A DNA stretch of 49,252 bases from Puniceicoccaceae bacterium 5H. GTDB taxonomy: Bacteria; Verrucomicrobiota; Verrucomicrobiia; Opitutales; Oceanipulchritudinaceae. Position numbers and translations under genes: made by a program. Shown piece by piece: positions 17,261-26,400 of the stretch. The stretch lies in NCBI GenBank assembly GCA_009772895.1, contig WOUP01000023.1:1-49252 (forward strand), read 5' to 3'. The notes below the pieces were generated by a model. That model ran no database searches. It saw only the letters and a list, made by a program, of their open reading frames with translations, and was not told the origin of the DNA. How positions within the stretch are numbered: position 1 is the stretch's first letter; every line of letters starts with the position of its first letter.

Positions 17261-17741
17261 TCCCCACACCTCTTTCGATTGGCTCCGCGACATAGGCGGC
17301 GCGGAGTTTCTAGGTGCCGAGGAGTTGGCGGACCTGCAGCGCTTCATCGAACGCTATCACGCACTGCTGGGCGTTCTTCCAGATTCCACGCTGCTCGAGA
17401 TCGCCGTCACCACCGCCAAACGTCAACCCTTGGATCAGCGCTTTAAACCTGAACGCATCGCTACGACGCTCGCCCATCGCTTCAACCTCACACTACCCCA
17501 ACTCCTTGCCCGCGGCGCCGCCAACTGCATTCCCAAATCCCTCGCCATCGCGCTGTGCTGGTGCTTCAGCGATCTGAGCCTGAAGGAAGTTGCCATACAT
17601 TTCGGCTATCCAGACCACGGCATCGTCATCTTCTATACTCGCTCACTGCGAAAGCAACTTCACGATGATGATGAGGTGCAGCGCATGGTAGCGGAGGGGC
17701 TTATCGAGTTGCTGAAGTTGGAGGAATCCGGTGATGGATAA
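17253..17741 (+). CDS. DnaA C-terminal-domain-like protein
   Basis: This 162-residue protein has a GTG start (17253) that overlaps the end of the sirtuin gene; the frame continues upstream as a shadow. The C-terminal part resembles the DnaA domain IV: IPKSLAIALCWCFSDLSLKE, then VAIHFGYPDHGIVIFYTRSL, with the DH dipeptide at the position of the DnaA box-binding RDHTTV motif. The DnaA AAA+ part is absent. It is probably a DNA-binding protein acting at DnaA-like boxes or a local regulator. The next gene starts before its stop codon, so the three genes form a unit. The similarity is by eye. Confidence 0.7.
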   Translation: MLDPHTSFDWLRDIGGAEFLGAEELADLQRFIERYHALLGVLPDSTLLEIAVTTAKRQPLDQRFKPERIATTLAHRFNLTLPQLLARGAANCIPKSLAIALCWCFSDLSLKEVAIHFGYPDHGIVIFYTRSLRKQLHDDDEVQRMVAEGLIELLKLEESGDG

Positions 17742-18222
17742 TCGCAATATGGACAAAGAAATGACGACCATACCAACAAGTTCAAGCGGCGCATGGTATA
17801 TTGTGCGAATCCCCCAAGGCTGGCATGTCTGGACGGTTCGTCTGGACGAAGTAGACGACGAAGAAGAGACGGGCCACTATACGATGTGGCCGGAGGTGGC
17901 CGTATTTTTGGGCCGAGCCTGGAGCGCAGAGCTGGGGAAGCCTTCCACGCTCTTGCGGCGGCAGCTGATGGATCATCCACATGGCTTTCCCCGAGGGCGA
18001 GTGGTGGTGAGCTCCGGTGCCGCGACCATCTTCTCCGGTCTGGAACCGCAGGTAGATGCGCTGCGCCCGTTCATCGAGTCCGCCTTCGGTGTAACTGGGC
18101 ATGCCCGCTGGCAGTGGGACGATCATGAACGCGTGATTTCAGAAGACAAGCGCGCGGTGCAAGGCATCCTCGGCCTCGCTGAAGACTGGCCCAGCGTCGA
18201 CGCTGAAGAGTTGTTCTCGTAA
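17734..18222 (+). CDS. Hypothetical protein (162 aa)
   Basis: ATG 17734, or a GTG three bases earlier, is preceded by GGAGG at 17721-17725 and overlaps the preceding gene. The product is acidic, with AWYIVRIPQGWHVWTVRLDE near the N terminus and ARWQWDDHERVISEDKRAVQ near the C terminus. There is no signal peptide or membrane segment. I do not recognise it. Overlap with the DnaA-C-like gene suggests a shared transcript and possibly a partner protein. Confidence 0.7.
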   Translation: MDNRNMDKEMTTIPTSSSGAWYIVRIPQGWHVWTVRLDEVDDEEETGHYTMWPEVAVFLGRAWSAELGKPSTLLRRQLMDHPHGFPRGRVVVSSGAATIFSGLEPQVDALRPFIESAFGVTGHARWQWDDHERVISEDKRAVQGILGLAEDWPSVDAEELFS

Positions 18223-18406
18223 GCGAATGTTGCTGCTCGCTGGATCGCAGCAATCCTACCCTGAAGGCGACGACCCACAGATCGTCGAGCTGAACCCGTA
18301 AGCATTCTGCTTCGTCGCGCACAGCCGATTCCGGTGCGCCTTTTGAGGGACGCTCAGCTGCGAAAAGCGTAACAGATGTAGCGCAGACTGGCCTTTGATT
18401 GATAGA

Positions 18407-18493
18407 CTATGGATGACCATTGAGCGGTTGGGCTTGCCGCTTGTTAATCCGAAATCAAGTTTTTCGTTTGTTATGGGCTATGGTAGACCATAG
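18407..18493. repeat. Pair of related dyads CTATGGNNGACCATNG
   Basis: CTATGGATGACCATTG (18407-18422) and CTATGGTAGACCATAG (18478-18493) are two copies of an imperfect palindrome 71 bp apart, in a 300-bp stretch with no intact gene. They could be operator sites or ends of a lost mobile element. No adjacent regulator is evident. Confidence 0.45.
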
Positions 18494-18525
18494 CTAACCC
18501 GCATGTCCAGTTTTAGCGGGCCACT

Positions 18526-18654
18526 TCACTGCTGCGGTCAAAGTTTGAGAGCGAGCTGCCGCCGGTGCTCTTAGGTTTGGACGCGGCCGGTATCCAGAAG
18601 GAATGCGCGGCAGCAATCGACGAGGTTTGTGAGGCACTGCATGGGGAAGGTTAA
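18526..18654 (+). pseudogene. Phage terminase small-subunit-like remnant (C-terminal)
   Basis: The plus-strand frame encodes about 42 residues (LRSKFESELPPVLLGLDAAG, then a helix with AAAIDEVCEALHGEG) ending at TAA 18652-18654. This resembles the C-terminal helices of Nu1-like or phage small-terminase proteins. No start and no N-terminal domain are present. A terminase large-subunit remnant lies 540 bp downstream in the same orientation, which supports the reading. Confidence 0.45.
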
Positions 18655-18656
18655 CT

Positions 18657-19139
18657 TCACTCATACGTCATTGCTGCGAAGTGCCCGTCTTCCATTCTTC
18701 GACAGTCAAAGACCTTGATGCCTGCTCTTCGATACCGCTCCCAGCCATTGACAGCACTATCTTCTTTGTCGGCTTGTGTAAGCCTCCGATGCTCTTCGCA
18801 AGTTACAATGCAGAGCAGCAAATCGGAAAGAATCTCATCTAGATCCCGCCCTTGGTCCAACTCTTCAATGAATTGAGCTCTCCTGAAGACGTGATCTCGC
18901 TGAATCTTGACGCCCAAATCTCCGAAAACAACCCCTTCCGATCGGAACGGAGCGTCTGCTTCACGCTGAGCTCGCGTCAGCTCCCAGATTGCGTGATTCA
19001 GCATTCGAGTTTTTACGACCCTGTTGATGTCTAAGTCATGGATCGCTGCAATGCAGGCTTTTGCGCCTGTAACACGCTCCTCCCAGTCCACATTTGGAGA
19101 GAAGATGGCTTTGTGCATTTGCCTAATCTTGAAGCTCAT
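18657..19139 (-). CDS. Hypothetical protein (160 aa)
   Basis: I chose ATG 19139; an in-frame TTG at 19175 would give 172 residues. The product is mixed alpha with a charged character. Recognisable stretches are IHDLDINRVVKTRMLNHAIW, VKIQRDHVFRRAQFIEELD and DLLLCIVTCEEHRRLT. No known family is recognised. It sits between the remnants of the small and large terminase genes and points the other way, so it was probably inserted into a decaying prophage. The regular amphipathic pattern suggests a real protein. Confidence 0.6.
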   Translation of the reverse strand: MSFKIRQMHKAIFSPNVDWEERVTGAKACIAAIHDLDINRVVKTRMLNHAIWELTRAQREADAPFRSEGVVFGDLGVKIQRDHVFRRAQFIEELDQGRDLDEILSDLLLCIVTCEEHRRLTQADKEDSAVNGWERYRRAGIKVFDCRRMEDGHFAAMTYE

Positions 19140-19197
19140 CTCCAATATACGCGGTGGTTTTTGCCTAAATTGCAATGTTTGATGTCAGCAACCAGCG

Positions 19198-19683
19198 GTG
19201 ACCACCCTTGAACAAATTCGGCGTGATGCTCGGCGACCGCCGGACCGTAGATCGCCGTGGGATTGGTGAAAGGAGCATGTGACCGCCATTCCCTACTCGC
19301 CGATGCCCGGGCGGGGTTCCGTAACGAGGACTCGCCGTAGCTGCGCGAGGTGATGGACGGGATGGTCAATCCGCGGGTGCGGGTAGTCTCGATCATGGCG
19401 AGCATTCAGAGTTCGAAGACTTTGGGGATCGAGCTGGCGATCTGCTACATCATCGCCAACCTGCCGGGTTCGGCCCTCTGGCTCGACCAGACTGCCGACG
19501 ACGTCAAGGACCAGGCCGAAGCGCGCCTGCATGTGCTGTTCGAGGAGTGCGAGCCGGTGAAGGCGCTCTTCCCGCTCAATCGACACAAGAAGCGCAAAAT
19601 TACTATCCGCTTCTCGAACAGCATGACCTTGTGACCTTCGGGGCTCACGCCAAGACGAACCTGCAACGGCGCTTGATCCGTTG
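19198..19683 (+). pseudogene. Phage terminase large subunit (GpA-like), broken N-terminal part
   Basis: Joining three frames gives VTTLEQIRRDARRPP, a WDW block, HVTAIPYSPMPGRF, RNEDSP, LREVMDGMVNPRVRVVSIMA, the ATPase loop ASIQSSKTLGIEL, the block PGSALWLDQTADDVKDQAEA, then SNSMTL and VTFGAHAKTNLQRR. The order is typical of GpA-type large terminases. The gene has in-frame stops (TGA near 19257, TAG near 19338) and frameshifts near 19311 and 19632. It ends near 19683, before the second ATPase motif and the nuclease domain. It is a prophage relic. Confidence 0.8.
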
Positions 19684-20047
19684 ACAACCGCTCTAGGAAT
19701 CGAGTGATCGACGGGTAAGAGGGAACGAGCGTAGTCAGCAGATTTCACCGCAACGCCTTCTCCGCGCGAACAGCCGGTTTGCCAGCAGCATCTTGCTCGT
19801 CTCTTCGGTCATGTAGAGGCGTAATTCTCCGCCAACTTCTGCCGCCAAGCCGCAATGATCGGCATGGGCATGGGTGGCAAAGATTCCGTCCTTCGCCTTC
19901 CTTAGTTCGGCCACTAGGTTCGCCGAGGAGTTGGGATCATCACCTTCCAGTGCCGTACCGGCGTCAAGGGCTGGCTATGCACGCGTGCGGCGTTCGCACC
20001 GTAATAGCGGTTCCGCCAATCTGGCGGGCTCCACGGTGAATCGTCAC
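19683..20047 (-). pseudogene. Metallo-beta-lactamase-fold hydrolase, broken
   Basis: It starts with GTG 20047, overlapping the mcrC stop by 4 bases, so it was the third gene of the mcrBC operon. The first frame reads VTIHRGARQIGGTAITVRTP and stops near 20006-19970. After a frameshift it continues DAGTALEGDDPNSSANLVAE, then IFATHAHADHCGLAAEVGG (the metal-binding HxHxDH motif) and LYMTEETSKMLLANR. A second shift leads to LLPVDHSIPRAV. The remainder is missing and joins the terminase remnant. The motif style is like RNA-processing MBL exonucleases of the RNase J kind. Confidence 0.75.
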
Positions 20048-21120
20048 TTGCTCGAAGATCCCGGGAGCTGCTGGGGGAATTCTGCCAGCAACGCCTTCAA
20101 GTCTCGAGCAATGCCGGGCCAAGGCTGGTTCAGGTTGAGGGTACAAAGCGTCAGGCCGTGGCCTTGAAGGGTGTAGCGGTGACAGAATGACTCGCCAGTC
20201 TCGGGATAGAGCAGGATGCCTTCGAAAGCGCGACCAGGGTGCATGAGCTGCAGGTTCTGCAGGTAGGCATAGATCTGATAGAGGTTGGTCGAGTGGAATT
20301 TTTGCCGATCATGGTGCTCGGACAGCGCGTTTAAGTAGTACTTGCAATCGAGGATGATGTGACGCGTTCCCCGGCGCAGCTCAATGTCGGTCTGCATACG
20401 GGGAAAATGGGACATTCCGGCCGGGTCCAGTGCTTCCAGTTCCTGCCAAACCGGATTTGAGCGTCCCGCCGCGAACTCCGGCGACTCCCGCTGATAGAAG
20501 TTGCGCACGAAGGCCTCGAATAGGGCCGCCATCCGTTCGTCCCGGCTGAAATCACGAAAACGCCGCGTTCCGCTTCCGTCGCTCGGCAGGATGGCGTAGT
20601 GAACCAGTTCGCAGACTCTCAGGATAAAGCGGTAAGAACGTAGGTTGCCGTGAAGCTGCACCCGGCTGAAATCGCGACCGGTGATGCGGATGTCTGACAC
20701 TTCACGCAAATGATCGTACAGTGTCGCAAGTTCTGCCCAAAGCGATTTGGAGCGGTCCTTCAACCCGTTCGCCTCCATGAGGCATCGGAGTGCCGCTTTG
20801 AGGATTCGGTTGGGCAGGGTATCGTAGCTCAGCTCAGTATAGGCACACACCATCCGCCCTTTAAGCCAGCTAAGCTGCCGCACGCTGGGCGTAAACTCCA
20901 TCCGGCCACGCAGTCGCGGTGTCTCCTCCTGTAACTCGTGGTAGTCACGGTAAAAGCCCCGCTTTAACAGCCGCTGCGTGCCATGCACCAGCACGCGGGC
21001 AAACAGCTCCGCCAGCTCCGTATTGCCGTCGTCAGCTACCTCAATTTCATCCCGCTCCTCCAGATGGTCCCAGGCGTAGCAGAGCAGGTAATAGAGGTTC
21101 TGGATTGGGATGCTCTTCAC
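20044..21120 (-). CDS. mcrC: McrC-like nuclease subunit of a McrBC restriction system
   Basis: This 358-residue protein is of normal length. The N terminus IPIQNLYYLLCYAWDHLEER is diagnostic for McrC. Next come LRGRMEF, a central helical region, and the PD-(D/E)xK nuclease core with MQTDIELRRGTRHIILDCKYY (about 238-258) and a following NLYQIYAYLQNL helix. The McrB GTPase translocates DNA and McrC cuts it, typically between modified sites. The start overlaps the mcrB stop (ATGA), so the two are translationally coupled, and a broken MBL-fold gene follows. The McrBC complex acts in the cytoplasm on modified foreign DNA. Confidence 0.93.
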   Translation of the reverse strand: MKSIPIQNLYYLLCYAWDHLEERDEIEVADDGNTELAELFARVLVHGTQRLLKRGFYRDYHELQEETPRLRGRMEFTPSVRQLSWLKGRMVCAYTELSYDTLPNRILKAALRCLMEANGLKDRSKSLWAELATLYDHLREVSDIRITGRDFSRVQLHGNLRSYRFILRVCELVHYAILPSDGSGTRRFRDFSRDERMAALFEAFVRNFYQRESPEFAAGRSNPVWQELEALDPAGMSHFPRMQTDIELRRGTRHIILDCKYYLNALSEHHDRQKFHSTNLYQIYAYLQNLQLMHPGRAFEGILLYPETGESFCHRYTLQGHGLTLCTLNLNQPWPGIARDLKALLAEFPQQLPGSSSK

Positions 21121-23171
21121 GACCGGAGAATCTGCAAGGCTGTCTTCAGTTGCTCGGTATCATCCGCCCAATACTCTTCCAGTAGCGGCTGGATTTCATA
21201 CTCGATCACTTGGTCATACCAGGCCTCGCTATTCGTGACTCTGTCGCTGGGGCAGAAATAGCTATGACCGATGGAGAACCCACTGCCCAGATCGCGCGTG
21301 CTGCAAATCAGCTGGTTGAGGCGGCCCAAACGCTCGCGAATCTGCCGTATCACCTGAGGCGCAACGCCCTTTGTCTCAAGCGAGGAGGCAAAATTCTCGT
21401 GCTCGAATCCTGGCCGGATGGAGTAGAAGGCAAAACGTCGGCGCAGCGCGTGGTCGACGAAGGCCAGCGAGCGGTCCGCCGTGTTCATCAGGCCGAGCAG
21501 GTACAGGTTCTGCGGCAGGTGGAACGGCACCTGCGGGCTATACGTCAGCTTGACGCCCCATTCCGGCCCCCGCTTGTCCCACTCGATCAACAGCATCAGT
21601 TCTCCAAGGATGCGACTCAGGTTGCCCCGGTTGATCTCGTCGATGATGAACACGTAGGGCCGGCCGGGATCCTCAAGAGCCTTCTGTACAAACCGGTAAA
21701 ACACGCCATTGCGCAGCTCGAAGCTGTTACCTTCCACGGGGCGGTAGCCTTGCACGAAGTCTTCGTAGGCGTATGACTGGTGAAACTGCACCATTTCAAC
21801 CCGATGGTCAGCTTTCTCACCCATCAAGGCATAAGCCAGCCTGCGAGCGACAAAGCTCTTACCCACCCCCGGCGGCCCCTGTAGGATCAGGTTCCCCTTG
21901 CGCTCCCACAACGCCTTCAGCCGGTGAAATTCCGCGTGTTCCAGAAACAGGTCCTGCAAGGCGTCTTCGTCCGAGTAGGGAAGGGGGGTGACCGAATCCA
22001 CGACTGGAGGCGGTGCTGGATTCTTGCCACCGATGGCAGATCGAATCCGTTCCAGCAGCGCGGTATTTTGAGAAATGTCGGTCAGCGTCTTCAGTGGGAG
22101 GCCGCTGATTTCCCATTCTCCCTTTTGCGTCCAGTCAACTTTACGGACGTGCCGAAAGGCGGAACGGGTGGACTCGTAGGAATATTCTGAAGTCACGGTC
22201 CCACGTCCCAGAATAGCCGAGCGGCCGCGCTTGACGAATACAACGTCGCCCGGTCGAACGACGTGCATAAATTCGTAAAGACAGCGCGCGTCGTTGGTTG
22301 GATTTGCGGCCGCGAGCACACGGCTCAGCTCCTGATGGACCTCCGGGTAGGACTCCAGATTAGAGATGTCGCCCACCTCTTTGAAGTCGATTGCCATGAT
22401 CCCCTTTGTCCGGAACTCGTCCCAGTGATCCGCATTTTGGCCCGGGGCGAGCAACCAATAGCGGGGAGAGTCGCCTTTGATGGGCCTTGTCACTCCGGGA
22501 GCTTGCGTATGGAGGTAGGCATCGTGCGAAATCTCCACAAAGTCGTTCCCCAGTTGCTCAATGATCTGTTGCTTCAGGTTCAGATAGTCTGACCACGTCC
22601 GCACCTCCGGATTCAATCCCTTGTCTGCTAAGTACGTGCGCATGTTGGAATCCAGCGCGAAATACAGGTCGGGGCGCAGCCAGAACAGTCCGATCGTAAG
22701 CTTGGGCAATCCAACCTCGCGAATCTGAAGCGCTTTTTGGAAGAGTGCATCCGTTACCTGCTCGGGTCCCGCGCTGGCGGCGAGGGCGAGGTCCCACAGC
22801 GTTTCAATGTCGCCCGGATGGCGTTGATACTCATTAGCGATAAACCACGCCTTCTGGTGCGTAACGACGGGGATGCCATCAAAATCAGTGGGTAACTGCT
22901 CCCGAAGCTTCCAGTGATCCTTGAGGTGAGACAAGATTGCGAGCCGGTTTGCCTTGCTCAGCCCCCGCTGGTAGCACGCCTGAAACGAAAACGGGTCGAT
23001 GTCCTTATGTGGCGCGGTCGTATCGGCGGTGGGCCTGTCATTCAGCCCGATGACCTTCAGGTCTTGCTGCTGCATCTCACGCAGCAGATCAATTAGAGCC
23101 GGACGGTCGTTGTGATACGTAAGTAACTTGTCGACGATAGCCGCGAACAGTGGGCGCCAAGTGAAGGGCAT
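21117..23171 (-). CDS. mcrB: McrB-like AAA+ GTPase with an EVE/PUA-like domain
   Basis: This 684-residue protein is longer than E. coli McrB. Residues about 1-220 form a helical N-terminal region of unclear family. Residues about 232-370 (RYWLLAPGQNADHWDEFRTK, then VVRPGDVVFVKRGRSAILGR) look like an EVE/PUA-like modified-base reader. The AAA+ motor has Walker A LQGPPGVGKSFVARRL (about 426-441), VQFHQSYAYEDFVQGYRP, Walker B VFIIDEINRGNLS and the McrB signature GLMNTADRS (about 558-566). The EVE domain implies recognition of a modified cytosine. Targeting by EVE is known for similar proteins, but the modification read here is inference. Confidence 0.92.
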   Translation of the reverse strand: MPFTWRPLFAAIVDKLLTYHNDRPALIDLLREMQQQDLKVIGLNDRPTADTTAPHKDIDPFSFQACYQRGLSKANRLAILSHLKDHWKLREQLPTDFDGIPVVTHQKAWFIANEYQRHPGDIETLWDLALAASAGPEQVTDALFQKALQIREVGLPKLTIGLFWLRPDLYFALDSNMRTYLADKGLNPEVRTWSDYLNLKQQIIEQLGNDFVEISHDAYLHTQAPGVTRPIKGDSPRYWLLAPGQNADHWDEFRTKGIMAIDFKEVGDISNLESYPEVHQELSRVLAAANPTNDARCLYEFMHVVRPGDVVFVKRGRSAILGRGTVTSEYSYESTRSAFRHVRKVDWTQKGEWEISGLPLKTLTDISQNTALLERIRSAIGGKNPAPPPVVDSVTPLPYSDEDALQDLFLEHAEFHRLKALWERKGNLILQGPPGVGKSFVARRLAYALMGEKADHRVEMVQFHQSYAYEDFVQGYRPVEGNSFELRNGVFYRFVQKALEDPGRPYVFIIDEINRGNLSRILGELMLLIEWDKRGPEWGVKLTYSPQVPFHLPQNLYLLGLMNTADRSLAFVDHALRRRFAFYSIRPGFEHENFASSLETKGVAPQVIRQIRERLGRLNQLICSTRDLGSGFSIGHSYFCPSDRVTNSEAWYDQVIEYEIQPLLEEYWADDTEQLKTALQILRS

Positions 23172-23405
23172 AGGCCTTTCAGCGTTATCGTAGGGTGACG
23201 TGGGGGCAAGGATTTAGTCGGCCGATTGTGAGTTTGCGGCCGTTTATTCTCGGTTTCAGCGACTGGCCATGAACAGCCTGAGCCCGCTTTGGTGTTTTCC
23301 GGTAGGGCGCCGGAATCATAAGATGTTTCGGGAGAGAATCGTGATCATTAGCCATTCCGATGTTATTCTTGATCCGGTTACAGTTTCCGGTTAGCTACTG
23401 CTGCT
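23172..23405. other. Divergent intergenic region between mcrB and the DUF4011 gene
   Basis: These 234 bases separate two genes transcribed away from each other, so both promoters must lie here. The central part is AT-richer than the genes. I cannot assign -35 and -10 boxes with confidence, and no strong operator dyad is evident. Confidence 0.5.
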
Positions 23406-26400
23406 ATGGCTGATGCAATGGAGGGAAGCGCTCAGGAGATGGTCGAGGTTAATGCTGTGCCCGTTGGAGAAGGCAAGGGAGGATTGACGCTGGCTATCAC
23501 TGCCATGCCGAAGGTGAATCTTTCCTTCCACCAGAACGCGATTCCGGTCGTGCGGGAGTTGGTGGTGGAAAACACCTCCGAGATCGATGTGCGCGACCTG
23601 CGGATCGACTTGACGTCCACGCCGGAGTGGGCGGAGCCACTGACGCTGCATCTCGAACGCCTGCACGCTGGGAGCCGACATGTTTTTGCCGATCTGCCGC
23701 TGGAGCTTTCGCTCGATTATCTGGCGACGCTGACAGACCGCGTGCGAGGCCGATTGAGGGTCTCAGTGGTGGGAACTGAATCGGGTGGGGGCGCTCAGGT
23801 CTCGGCCCAACATGCGGAGCCGGTGGAGGTCCTGGCGTTTGATGAATGGTCGGGACTGAGCGGACTGCCCGAGATTCTGGCTGCTTTTGTGACCCCCAAC
23901 GTGCGCGCGGTCGAGCAGATCCTGCTAAGTGCCGCCGTCAAGCTGGGCAAGCGCACGGAATCCAGTTCGCTCGATGGATACCAGAGCCACGACCGAAAGC
24001 GCGTCTATAACATCGTGGCGTCGGTGTATGAGGCGGTCTGTGAGCTAGGCCTGACATACAGCAATCCACCCGCCAGCTTTGAGACCACGGGCCAGCGCAT
24101 CCGCTTCGTGGATCGTCTGTTAGAGAACAAGTTGGCCACGTGTCTGGATACTACGCTGTTGTTCGCATCCTTACTTGAGCAGGCAGGGCTCTATCCGCTG
24201 CTGATTTTACACAAGGGGCATGCCTACGCCGGTTGCTGGCTGGTCGACGATTCGTTTCCCGATCAGGCTACGGACGAGTTGCAGGTGCTGCGCAAGCGCG
24301 TGGATCTCGACGAAATGGTCGTCTTCGAGACGACTGTGGTCTGCGGCACGGCGCCGGCCAGCTTTGAGGTCGCGGAGCGGCAGGCCCAGAAGCACCTCGT
24401 GCTCGACGATATTTTCCAGTATGCAATCGACGTCCATCGCTCCCGGGCAGGGCAGAGCGGCATCCGGCCCCTGCCTCTGCAGCACGAAGGCGGCAAGCGC
24501 CTCGACTTGAAAGCGGCGGTGGCGAAGGTGGGGGGATCGGTCGCAGGCCCTCAAGCTCCGGTCACCCCACGCAAGTTCTCTCCGGCATTTGTCGCTCCGG
24601 AAGCCTCGGTCACACCGTCAGACCGCATGGACCGATGGAAGCAAAAGCTGCTGGACATCACGGCCCGTAATCGCCTGCTCAACTTCAAGGAGACCAAACG
24701 CGCGGTGCCGCTGCTGTGTCCGCTGCCAGAAGAGTTGGAGAATCAGCTGGCGGCGAACCAGACGTTCAAGCTGCTGGGCTGCCCGGCGAGCATGACGAGT
24801 CGCGACCCTCGTAGTCGTGAATTGCGGGAGAAAGGCTCCGAGCGAAACCCGTGGGCCGAAGAGCTGACGCACGAGCTGAAATCGCACCGCCTGCGCAGTT
24901 CGCTGGAGCAGGAAGTGCTCGATGCGCGCCTGCTGGAGCTGTACCGGCTGGCCAAATCCGACCTCGAAGAGACCGGAGCGAATACGCTTTTTCTGGCCCT
25001 GGGGGTTGTCCAGTGGCAACGCTCAGCGAGCGAGAAGCCATTCCGCGCGCCGATTCTGCTGCTCCCGGTGCGGATGGACCGGCAGTCTGTCAGCACCGGC
25101 TTTTCCCTTCAGCGCCTGGACGAGGAGACGCTATTCAATGTGACCCTGCTGGAGCTCCTGCGTCGCGACTATGGCATGCACATTGGCGGCCTCGATCCGC
25201 TACCTGAAGACGAGTCGGGCGTGGATGTGGGGCGCGTTTTCCAGATCCTGCAGCATGCGTTCAAGGACCAGCCCGGCTGGGAAGTGGTTCAGGAGGTCTG
25301 GCTCAGTCAGTTTTCGTTCAACAAGTTCCTGCTCTGGAAGGATCTGCAGGACCACTCGACTCAGCTTTGTCGCAACCCGGTAGTCGACCATCTGATCCAT
25401 CGGGCTGGGCAGCCGTTTGAGGACAACATTGCGACCGTTGCGGCCGAGGAGCTGGACGCAAAGTTCCCGCCGCAGGAGGTTTTCACGCCTCTAAGTTCGG
25501 ATTCCTCGCAGCTGGCGGCTGTGCTCGCGGCAGCGAAAGGCAAGAATTTCGTCCTGCACGGGCCTCCAGGGACTGGTAAGTCGCAAACGATCAGTAACCT
25601 GATTGCGCACTGCCTGGCGCAGGGTAAGCGAATCCTGTTTGTCGCCGAAAAGCAGGCGGCATTGAATGTCGTGCACCACCGCCTGTGCAGTCTGGGCCTC
25701 GGGCCTTTCTGTCTGGAGCTTCACTCAAACAAGGCGGGCAAGACGGACGTGCTGCGCCAGCTGGGCGAAGCCATTGACTTTGCGACGCTGCGAGAGCCAG
25801 CCCAGTGGAAGCAGACGGCCGAGAAGCTGGAGCAAACGCGCGGCAAACTCAATGGCTACGTCCAAGCCTTGCATCGGCGGTATGCGAATGGGTTGAGCGC
25901 CTTTGATTGCTACGTCGAAGGCATCCAGGCCGCCAGCCATGAAGCGCCGCTCAAGATCGAGCTGAGCGGGATCGAACTCCACTCGCGCAGTGACCTCGAT
26001 CAGCTTACGGAAACCTGCCGGGATCTGCAGCTGAGAGGTCAGGAGAAGCGCCTGCCTGCCGATGTGCGGCGGGCCTTGAAGCCGGTGGGCCAGACCGAGT
26101 GGACGCCCGACTGGGAAGACGCCGCCATCTCGCTGGCTGCTGAACTTGGCGTGGCAGGGGAGGCCTTCCTGGAGAGCGTCGAACTGCCGGCGAAGACGCT
26201 GGGGGTGGATTTGGCGAACGCAGGCGTGGAGGAAATTGAGGCGGTCGCTCAATTGGTTCCTCATCTCGTAGATGCCCCCTCACTGCCTACATCCTACCTC
26301 GAAGGCGACTGGGCCGGCTTTGAGCGGTCGGTCCAGCAGATGATCGCGAAGGGGCAGGAGGCAGAGAAACATGCGGCTGAATTTTTGACCGACTTCCGTC

